Shown here one piece after another: positions 55,484 to 64,000 of a DNA stretch of 64,000 nt. Below the pieces are notes generated by a model. That model did not search any database and was not told the DNA's origin. It saw only the letters and a list, made by a program, of their open reading frames with translations. The position numbers and the translations under genes were made by a program. Position 1 is the first letter of the stretch. Each line of letters opens with the position of its first letter. This stretch comes from Sabethes cyaneus (taxonomy: Eukaryota > Arthropoda > Insecta > Diptera > Culicidae): positions 223,695,527 through 223,759,526 of the forward strand of contig NC_071355.1 in assembly GCF_943734655.1 (NCBI RefSeq). The letters are read 5' to 3'.

Positions 55484-57638
55484 TCTATACCTATAAAGAA
55501 GGATTTCTGTCTGTCTGTCCGTATGTTCCTTATAGAATCGAAAACTACTGAACCAATCGGCATGAAAATATGCATGTAGAGGTTTTTTGGGGCCAGGAAA
55601 GGTTTTAGTGATGGTTAGAAACCCCTCCCCCCACTAAGAGGGGGAGCTCCCATACAAATGAAACACAAATTTCTGCATAACTCGACAACTAATCAAGCAA
55701 ATAGAACAAAATTTGGCATGTGAAGGTTTTCGAGGGCAAGAATATTTTCTATAGTAAACTAGGACCCCTCCCCACTTTAAGAAGGGGGGCTCCTGTACCA
55801 AAGAAACACAATTTTCCTCATAACTCGAGAAGTAATTAAGCAAATGGAACCAAATTTGGCATGTGGGTGTTTTTGGAGACAAAAATTTTTCTATGATGAA
55901 TTGGGACCCCTCCCCGTTTTAGGAGGGGGAGATCCTATAAACATGAAATACAAATTTCCTCATAACTAAAGAACTAATCAAGCAAATGGAACAAAATTTG
56001 GCATGTGAAAGTTTTCGAGGGCAAGAATATTTTCTATGGTAAATAAGGACCCCTCCCCACTTTAAGAGGGGGGGCTCCTATACAAACGAAATACAAATTT
56101 CCTCATAACTCGAGAACTAATCAAGCAAATGGAACAAAATTTGGCACGTGGGTGTTTTTGGAGACAAAATTTTTTTCTATGATGAATTGGGACCCCTACC
56201 CACTTTAAGAGGGGGGATCCTATACACATGTAATACAAATTTCCTCATAACTAAAAAACTAATCAAGCAAATGGAACCAAATTTGGCATGTGAAAGTTTT
56301 CGAGGGCAACAATATTTTCTATGGTAAATAAGGACCCCTCCCCACTTTAGGAAGGGGGCCCCTATACAAATGAAATGCAAATTTCCTCATAACTCGAGAA
56401 TTAATCAAGCAAATGGAACCAAATTTGGCATGTGAAGGTTTTCTAGGGCATGAATATTTTCTATGGTGAATTAAAACCCCTCCCCACTTTAAGAGGGGGG
56501 GCTTCTATACAAACGAAATACAAATTTCCTCATAACTCGAAAACTAATCAAGCAAATGGAACAAAATTTGGCACGTGGGTGTTTTTAGAGACAAAATTTT
56601 TTTCTATGATGAATTGGGACCCCTACTCACTTTAAGAGGGGGGGATCCTATACACATGAAATACAAATTTCCTCATAACTAAAGAACTAATCAAGCAAAT
56701 GGAACCAAATTTGGCATGTGAAAGTTTTCGAGGGCAACAATATTTTCTATGGTAAATAAGGACCCCTCCCCACTTTAGGAAGGGGGGCTCCTATACAAAT
56801 GAAATTCAAATTTCCTCATAACTCGAGAACTAATCAAGCAAATAGAACCAAATTTGGCATGTGGAGGTTTCTGGAGGCAAAAATATTTTCTATGGGGACC
56901 CATCCCAAATTTAAGAGGGGGTGCTTCTACACAAATGAAATACAAATTTCCTCATAATTCGAGAACTAATCAAGCAAATGGAACCATATTTAGCATGTGG
57001 GTGTTTTTGTAGGCAAGAATATTTTCTATGGATTTTCCCACTTTAAGAGGGGGGGGGGCTCCTATACAAATGAAAAACAAATTTCCTCATAACTCGAGAA
57101 CTAATCAAGCAAATGGAACCAAATTTGACATGTAAGTGGTTTTGGACGCAAGATTTTTTTCTATGGTGAAGTGAGACCCCTCTCTTCTTTAGAAAGCAAG
57201 TTATGGCCCATCTCCCCTTTAAGAGGGGAGCTCCCATACAAATAAAATTCAAATTTCTTTATAACTTGAGAACTAATCAAGCAAATGGAACCAAATTTGG
57301 CATGTGGGAGATTTTGGAGTCTTGAATTTATTTTACGATAGTTAGAGACCTCTCACCCCTGTGGTAGGGGGATATGGACTCTCATACAAATAAAACTCGA
57401 GAAATTCGAGACTCTTCCATAAAACATTAGTCAATACAAGACCACAAAAACTATCTATAGTAACACTAGATCATTCAGGACGAGACGGTCGCGAGTGTTG
57501 CCGGTGACCTGCCGTCGGAAGCGCCGCCCACTGGGGGGTTTGCAAAACTCGAGATTGTGACAAAGATCATGCGAGATTCATGATTTATGTACAACACAGG
57601 TTAATTTGTGGCAATACGAAGTTTGTCGGGTCAGCTAG
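55484..57638 (+). mobile_element. Helitron-like repeat, copy A of a head-to-tail tandem
   Basis: Begins TCTATACCTATAAAGAAGG after an A and ends GTTTGTCGGGTCAGCTAG. TC at the 5' end and CTAG at the 3' end with no terminal inverted repeat are Helitron hallmarks; a convincing 3' hairpin was not found. The body is about a dozen tandem units of roughly 142 bp (GGACCCCTCCCCACTTTAAG, then ACTAATCAAGCAAATGGAAC and AAATTTGGCATGTG). The unique 3' part (57,400-57,638) has AGTAACACTAGATCATTCAGG and CGGAAGCGCCGCCCACTGG. Non-coding, so non-autonomous. Confidence 0.75.
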
Positions 57639-59846
57639 TCTATACCTATAAAGAAGGATTTCTGTCTGTCTGTCTGTCCGTATGTTCCTTATAGAATCGA
57701 AAACTACTGAACCAATCGGCATGAAAATATGCATGTAGAGGTTTTTCGGGGCCAGGAAAGGTTTTAGTGATGGTTAGAAACCCCTCCCCCCACTAAGAGG
57801 GGGGGCTCCCATACAAATGAAACACAAATTTCTGCATAACTCGACAACTAATCAAGCAAATAGCACAAAATTTGGCATGTGGGTGTCTTCGGTGACAAGA
57901 AGTTATTCTATGGTAAATTGAGACCCCTCCCCTCTTTATAAGGGGAATTATAACTCCTCTCCTCTTTAAAAGGGGGGGCTTCCATACAAATTTCCTCATA
58001 GCTCGAGAATTTGGCATGTGAAGGTTTTCGAGGGCAAGAATATTTTCTATAGTAAATTAGGACCCCTCCCCACTTTAAGAGGGGGGGGGGGCTACTGTAC
58101 CAAAGAAACACAATTTTCCTCATAACTCGAGAAGTAATTAAGCAAATGGAACCAAATTTGGCACGTGGGTGTTTTTGGCGACAAAACTTTTTTCTATGAT
58201 GAATTGGGACCCCTCCCCACTTTAGAAAGGGGGGCTCCTATACAAATAAAATGCAAATTTCCTCATAACTCGAGAATTACTCAAGCAAATGGAACCATAT
58301 TTGGCATGTGAAAGTTTTCTAGGGCATGAATATTTTATATGGTGAAATGGGACCCCTCCCAACTTTAAGAGGGGGGGCTCCTATACAAACGAAATACAAA
58401 TTTCCTCATAACTCAAGAACTAATCAAGCAACTGGAACCAAATTTGGCACGTGGGTGTTTTTGGAGACAAAAACTTTTTCTATGATGAACTGGGACCCCT
58501 CCCCACTTTAGGAGGGGGGCTCCTATACAAATGAAATACAAATTTCCTCATAACTGAAGAACTAATCAAGCAAATGGAACAAAATTTGGCATGTGAAAGT
58601 TTTCGAGGGCAAGAATATTTTCTATGGTGAATAAGGACCCCTCCCCACTTTAAAAGGGGGGGCTCCTATACAAACGAAATACAAATTACCTCATAACTCG
58701 AGAACTAATCAAGCAAATGAAACAAAATTTGGCACGTGGGTGTTTTTGGAGACAAAATTTTTTTCTATGATGAATTGGGACCCCTCCCCACTTTAGGAAG
58801 GGGGGCTCCTATACAAATAAAATGCAAATTTCCTCATAACTCGAGAATTAATCAAGCAAATGTAACCATATTTGGCATGTGAAAGTTTTCTAGGGCATGA
58901 ATATTTTCTATGGTGAATTAGAACCCCTCCCCACTATAAGAGGGGGGCTCCTATACAAACGAAATACAAATTTCTTCATAACTCGAGAACTAATCAAGCA
59001 ACTGGAACCAAATTTGACACGTGGGTGTTTTTGGAGACAAATTTTTTTTCTATGATGAATTGGGACCCCTCCCCACTTTAGGAGGGGGGGCTCCTATACA
59101 AATGAAAAACAAATTTCCTCATAACTCGAGAACTAATCAAGCAAATGGAACCAAATTTGACATTAAGTGGTTTTGGACGCAAGATTTTTTTCTATGGTGA
59201 ATTGAGACCCCTCTCTTCTTTAAAAAGCGAGTTATGGCCCATCTCCCCTTTAAGAGGGTGGGCTGCCATACAAATGAAATGCAAATTTCCTCTTATCTCG
59301 AGAACCAATCAATCAAATGGAACCAAATTTGGAATGTGGGAGTTTTACATGGCAGAAATTTTTTCTATGGTGAATTACGACCCCTTTCCCTTTTAAGAGG
59401 GGAGCTCCCATACAAATGAAATTCAAATTTCCTTATAACTTGAGAACTAATCAAGCAAATGGAACCAAATTTGGCATGTGGGAGATTTTGGAGTCTTGAA
59501 TTTATTTTACGATAGTTAGAGACCTCTCACCCCTGTGGTAGGGGGATATGGACTCTCATACAAATAAAACAGAAATTTTTGCGAAACTCAAAAACTAATC
59601 GAACTCGAGAAATTCGAGACTCTTCCATAAAACATTAGTCAATACAAGATCACAAAAACTATCTATAGTAACACTAGATCATTCAGGACGAGACGGTCGC
59701 GAGTGTTGCCGGTGACCCGCCGTCGGAAGTGCCGCCCACTGGGGGGCTTGCAAAACTCGAGATTGTGACAAAGATCATCCGAGATTCATGATTTATGTAC
59801 AACACAGGTTAATTTGTGGCAATACGAAGTTTGTCGGGTCAGCTAG
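57639..59846 (+). mobile_element. Helitron-like repeat, copy B of a head-to-tail tandem
   Basis: Starts at the base after copy A's CTAG with the same TCTATACCTATAAAGAAGG and ends CAGCTAG at 59,846, followed by T. It is collinear with copy A over the leader and the unique 3' part, and differs in the number and order of the roughly 142-bp units. The pair as a whole sits between A (55,483) and T (59,847), the Helitron target. Confidence 0.75.
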
Positions 59847-59850
59847 TATA

Positions 59851-60560
59851 CAGTAGACTCTCAGAAAAGTTAACTCTCTGAAAAGTTAATTGTTCAGAAA
59901 AGTTAAGCGTATATCAGCTCTCATGCAACGCTGTAAAAAGTTAATTTTTGCCTTAACTTTTCTGAGAGTTTGAATTTATTGGTTGTCCAAGCGTTTCTTC
60001 TCACACGTGTGTTTACCTTCTATCTTTATTTCTAATTTTTCGGCTTATTGTCACCTTTCCACAGTTTCATACAGAGTCGTATCATAACTGGGATTAAATT
60101 AAACTCTTGTATCGGACAGTTGCAACAATAGTTCAATACGGGCATATAGTTACTTCAGAATTTTTGGAAATATACTGGAAAAGCGCAAACTCAGATTGAA
60201 TTTTAAATGCAAAAGAAGGAACAGCAAGGAACTAAAAATTAGCGCGAACGCTTATTTTTAATCAAAACGTAGACTACGAAAAAACAAAAGTAAACTAGTG
60301 TAACCGACTGTTTTAAACTTAGTGAAAGGTATTATTTTATAAAAAACTATGAAACTATAATTTCATAAAGATATTGCTACATATTTCTTTCCATTACAAC
60401 TTCCAGGTACATAAAAATATGTATCCTATATCTCGGAATGCATTTTTAGCTTTTGTATTCATAATTTTCAATGACTTTTAGGACTACTCAGAAAAGTTAA
60501 TAGTTCGGAAAAGTTAATCGACCGATTCCCCAATCGATTAACTTTTCCGAGAGTCTACTG
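59851..60560. mobile_element. pogo-like MITE with AGAAAAGTTAA repeats
   Basis: The left end CAGTAGACTCTCAGAAAAGT and the right end, read inverted, CAGTAGACTCTCGGAAAAGT, flanked by TA on both sides (59,849-59,850; 60,561-60,562). TCAGAAAAGTTAA is repeated three times at the left and twice at the right. It is 710 bp without a transposase, sitting four bases from the end of the Helitron-like tandem. Confidence 0.9.
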
Positions 60561-60562
60561 TA

Positions 60563-60765
60563 TCATAAAACTCAAATAAAGCATGTAAACTACAAGATGA
60601 ATAGTAATAACTGTCAGTAAAGTAAATGGACGCTGATATAAGATGCTTGCATAAATTCTACTTTTGAGTATATTTCGAGTAAAGTTTATCCATAACATTT
60701 GTCTTTAATTAGTCCAATTGAAATCTTTCTCCCTTTGCTAATCGCAATCGTTATTGAATAGCGTT
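60563..60765. other. Short AT-rich spacer
   Basis: Nothing recognised. Confidence 0.4.
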
Positions 60766-60769
60766 ACAG

Positions 60770-61620
60770 CTAGCACGCTCGATATCCTGAGGCATTTCAT
60801 CTCAAATTTTTTTCAAACGTTACTTGAAAGTTTCCACAGTCAATCATTTGGTGCTCCCTAGTTTGCCAGGCGTGTAACCCTATCCATAGAAGTCGAAAGC
60901 ATTCAAATCAGGCGAAGTGGTAGGCCACTCTTTCGATGAAATGAAATCCGAAAATTTTTCTTACACCAAGCCTGTGTAGCTTTTGCCTGGTGAGACGGTG
61001 TAGAATCTTGTTGGAAGCAGTATGGTACATTCTTGTAGTATTTTTTGAAATTGTTCTTCAAAACATTATCTATAAAAAATTTCGTGTTGAGTTTAATGTC
61101 AGGTTCAATGAACAGCAATGAAACATCCAAATACCATATGCATTACCCTGGAAAAATTATGGAACCTTTGAACAGTCAATTTGTCCCGTACAATATCAGA
61201 AAGATGTGTTGCATATATCCAATCATTTTATCGGTTGTGGTGATCCTATAGTAGGAACTTTTTTTCGGCCAAAAACAGAATTTCATATTCATCGACCGTT
61301 TTCGAGTCTTGCAACCTCCTGCTTTCCAGTCAAACCTTCAAACATCTTCAAAATATTCTTCATGGCTGACTACGAAAGTCTCAGTTCCTTGGTCATCTTA
61401 CGTCCAGACTGATCTTGTTTTCGTCGAATTCGAACTCTTATTTTTTTGATGACATCCGTACGACATTTGATTACAGTACGTTTACGGCCAGGTTTTCAAG
61501 GAAAGGCAAAGGGAGTATTTTTCATTTATTTCGAGTAACTTCAGCTTCTTTAAAACATCACACGGTTGAAAAATTTTCAGAAACAGATTTATCACAAATT
61601 CCCTTTTTGCGTCCATAATT
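60770..61620 (-). pseudogene. mariner-type transposase relic (DD37D spacing)
   Basis: On the minus strand: MDAKKGICDKSVSENFSTV-like start near 61,615 (a stop follows), CFKEAEVTR, scattered mariner phrases (MKNILKMFEGL), then LNTKFFIDNVLKNNFKKYYK, YCFQQDSTPSHQAKATQAWC (second catalytic Asp), and in another frame DFISSKEWPTTSPDLNAFDF (third Asp). About 37 residues separate the last two Asp, as in the DD37D (maT) family. Many shifts and stops show that it is long dead. No terminal repeats identified. Confidence 0.7.
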
Positions 61621-61925
61621 ACCACCACGAAAATTCAAAACAAACTTGCATGCTGCGATAATCAGGTCAAGGAAACGGTAATCAAAGGTGTTTATAGTAT
61701 CCAAAAAGAGAATGACAAGACCTGAAGGGAAAAGTGCGGAAAATTAGCATGTGGAGTCATTGAAGCAACGCTTACTGCGTTTATAGAACGTTGGTCTTTA
61801 CCCAAGCTGGGAGATCCGCGGATTGAATCAAGCTATAATGGCAGACAATTATAACCGAATTCAAACCCAACAGCGGAAGAGGCACAATTTTTGTCTAAAA
61901 ATAACTCAGTCCGCCAGTGTTAGTG
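61621..61925. other. Short unassigned spacer
   Basis: Between two transposon relics; no motif recognised. Confidence 0.35.
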
Positions 61926-61929
61926 GTGC

Positions 61930-63560
61930 TGGTAATATGGGGATTGTAGACTTTCCTCATTACCTATTTGGCTTTGGGGACATACCACTCCTTCCATCCA
62001 TTCCTTCGGTAGCTTCTACTCTTCCCAAATCTTGGAAAAAACTTAGTCTAGAGTCGTTGCCAGTGTTACTCGGCATTGTTTATAAAGCGCTGCTGGTAGG
62101 CTATCCTTACCGGCGGTTTTGTTGCTCTTCAGTAAACCGATTTCTCGTTTGACTTCTTGGAAATCGGGTGCTGGGACATTACCGTCTTTCATGGGTACTC
62201 CATGGGGTTAACTTCCGTTCCACCTCCTTCTGAAACTTTGCCATTGAGATCGAAATCATCGAAAAATTACTTTCACCTGTCGAGCACCTACCACCTCTTT
62301 GCTTGTCAGTGTTCGACCACGTTCTCCCTAGTGTCACTCAGACAATTTTTCCAACTGAAGTTTTTGGAGCGTCTTAGTAGAATACGAAACACTGAAGAGG
62401 CCGGCAAGTCGTAGGCGAAATACGTATCTGTCGTGAATAAAATATACATAGTAGAATTAAGTTAGATAAGTTTTCTTCTTTTTTAATTTTAAATTATTCC
62501 AATCCATTTTTTCCTCTCCACCATTTGTTGTCATTGCCTATCAAATCAATCGTTTCCTAAATTTCGCCCAGTGCAGTGCCGCGGTAACGGCCTTTCTGAT
62601 GACCGAGCGTATTCTGTCCCAAATGTCTTCGAAAGTTGTAGCACCAAACTCCTCGGAAGAAGGCAGTGCCTCGTCCAATAATCACGCGTAGTTCTCTGCA
62701 GATTACGGGTTTTCTAGCTGTCTAATGTTCAGCTGAGGAGGACGGTTTTTACGTATCTGGTAAGCGATAGAGCGTTTTGAGCGCATATGAATCGCTACTA
62801 GGTTACGGCTAGGATCAATATACACACCCCGTAGGAAACGTAAATTTGTGATGTTTGAGAAGAATCGACCATCTTTGATAACGTGGTCAATCTGGTCGTC
62901 ACGCTGATCGTTGGTCAGGTGATCTTCCGGTCGTTTTGTGGATATCTTTGCGTGGCAAAAGGATGCTTCGGATCACCAGGCCTAGAAAAGCTGGGAACTT
63001 TATATATCGCTGGTCGTAACATTCGTGTCGGTATACAGGATATGGAGTCCTGTTACCGTTCAATACATTACTGTTGCTTGATTTTTTGTATTAACGAGGC
63101 TTTAACCGTCATGGTCATTCGCGTCGGAATACATTTCTGTTCTGGAGATCTGGGAATTTATATCTCTAATGTTGATGTCCCGTGGTGAACAGCTGGCGTA
63201 CGTTTCCTCCAGTCGAGCGTAGAGCGCCTCCTTCCCATCGTCGGGTCTATCCTCGTGTGGACAGTGCACGTTTAAGATAGTGTTGTTCAAGAAACGACCC
63301 GTTTTTCTCAATAGACACATCCTGGCGTTGATCGCCTTCTTATTTATCACACGATCCTGCATTCTGCTTAACAAAGCTCATTCCCAATTCATTGGTAGTG
63401 CCATTGTTATGGTAAAACTGGGCCTTCCGTCGTGGATCTCCCAAACCTTATCTCTTTTGCGACGAATTTCCTGCAGACCTACCGTACCGAGTTTGCAGGG
63501 TTGTTTAAGCAGCTATCCTAGTAAGGATAGCTGCTTAATCCAGTCGCCACCTCCGAAATT
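61930..63560 (-). pseudogene. RTE-like LINE relic: endonuclease and N-terminal RT region
   Basis: Minus strand, in order: RRKRDKVWEIHDGRPSF; MQDRVINKKAINARMCLLRK; TILNVHCPHEDRPDDGKEAL (endonuclease N-V-H-P block); YARLEETYASCSPRDINI; VDSSQTSQIYVSYGVYIDPS-like end of the endonuclease with NLVAIHMRSKRSIAYQIR (degraded SDH box); LLDEALPSSEEFGATTFEDI; FFDDFDLNGKVSEGGGTEVN; and an AGKDSLP-like RT entry decayed near 62,040-62,120. The order is that of an RTE-type polyprotein. Stops and shifts occur every 20-60 codons. The RT catalytic core is not present. It lies head-on to the DD37D relic with no functional link. Confidence 0.75.
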
Positions 63561-63780
63561 AGGCGATCTGTAATCTGTGGGGGGTTGACTAGTTGGACGC
63601 TGATGTGCGCATTACATCTATACTAGGCTCGAGGGGTGAGTTTATATCGAAGCCTTCAAAAGGGATTTCTGCCTGCCGAGATAGCTTGCGACAGCAAATA
63701 AAACGTAGTAACGAATTGACTCTGGAGATTCCAAGATCAGAAAACGTCAAGTAGTTGGTTATATAGTCACGCAGTAGTCT
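63561..63780. other. Unassigned end region
   Basis: No gene recognised. A short inverted pair, AGCAGCTATCCTAGTAAGGATAGCTGCT, sits just before it at 63,509-63,536 and could form a perfect hairpin. Confidence 0.3.
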
Positions 63781-63811
63781 AGTCTCTAGTGATCATCTTT
63801 TCTTTTTACGT

Positions 63812-63937
63812 CCAAAATTTGTATTAAAGTCCTCTCGTTTTACGTCTAAAATTTGAATTAACATCCTCTTTTATTACGACCGTTTTTTTACGTTCCTCCA
63901 ACAGTAGACGTAAAACGAGATTTGAGTAAACGAGTAT
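63812..63937. mobile_element. Small MITE-like inverted repeat with CTCGTTTTACGTC words
   Basis: Left AAGTCCTCTCGTTTTACGTC (near 63,826-63,845) is answered on the right by GACGTAAAACGAGATTTGAG (63,908-63,927). The words TTTTACGTC / AAAATTTGAATTAA recur. It resembles in design the TTTACGCGG elements at 16.2 and 27.8 kb, with a different word. Confidence 0.5.
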
Positions 63938-64000
63938 TGTGAAGAATTGGAGATGTCGCCAGTCCCGCCTAACACCGGTTATCCTCAACCGCGCACCCAC

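Noticed and set aside
55634..59419. Many 60-84-codon frames on both strands
   Set aside because: They are readings of the roughly 142-bp units of the Helitron-like repeats.
55484..59846. CRISPR-like regular repeat array
   Set aside because: Units are contiguous, long and diverged, with no short identical repeats separated by unique spacers, and the genome is eukaryotic.
2898..64000. LTR retrotransposon or endogenous viral sequence
   Set aside because: I found no paired long terminal repeats, no aspartic protease or integrase motifs and no viral capsid or polymerase motifs; all RT fragments are of the non-LTR type.

Overview
The window looks like nuclear DNA of an insect, most probably a mosquito. 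It is AT-rich and intron-bearing, and it carries no prokaryotic gene organisation. It is crowded with relics of mobile elements of kinds well known in mosquitoes: Tc1/mariner transposases of DD37E and DD37D type, RTE-like and jockey/CR1-like non-LTR retrotransposons, TA-flanked MITEs and Helitron-like repeats. The species cannot be read from the sequence alone.

Only one ordinary host gene is supported. It lies on the minus strand at the left edge (2797 down to 1, continuing outside). It has a TATA-like box, an arthropod initiator, a 17-codon signal-peptide exon, a 77-nt phase-0 intron, and one long exon encoding an acidic Glu/Pro/Thr-rich protein. That exon holds 16 copies of a roughly 52-residue repeat. 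The 825-codon open frame on the plus strand over the same bases is a shadow of it.

The rest is mostly transposon debris in AT-rich intergenic DNA. Positions 6.25-8.8 kb hold a minus-strand Helitron-like repeat, broken by a 26-bp-TIR element that itself contains a TA-flanked MITE. An inverted repeat about 1.5 kb long follows at 8.84-10.35 kb. At 16.2-19.6 kb lie a TACGCGG-type MITE, a second TIR repeat, an RT scrap, one arm of a fold-back family and a decayed RTE-like reverse transcriptase. At 25-28 kb lie a mariner-type transposase split by a palindromic MITE, an RTE 3' end with a target-site duplication, and a second TACGCGG repeat. At 31-36 kb lie a split reverse transcriptase and a DD37E transposase relic. 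At 36.8-43.9 kb lie two tRNA-like SINE heads, tandem duplications, the fold-back element, a pogo-like MITE, a 1.3-kb retro-insertion with a perfect 22-bp target-site duplication, and a 970-bp TA MITE. At 46.4-53 kb lie an ORF1+endonuclease LINE relic, two copies of an internally deleted RTE derivative, and a nearly intact LINE ORF2 with one nonsense codon, set inside a (CAT)n tract. At 55.5-59.85 kb are two Helitron-like elements in perfect head-to-tail tandem, directly followed by a pogo-like MITE. A DD37D transposase relic and an RTE endonuclease/RT relic fill 60.8-63.6 kb.

Apart from the left-edge gene, no set of genes works together here. The biology is layered transposition, including nesting, TPRT footprints, deletion derivatives and fold-back structures, next to a fast-evolving secreted repeat-protein gene. 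Tandem-unit counts, family names and percent identities were judged by eye.
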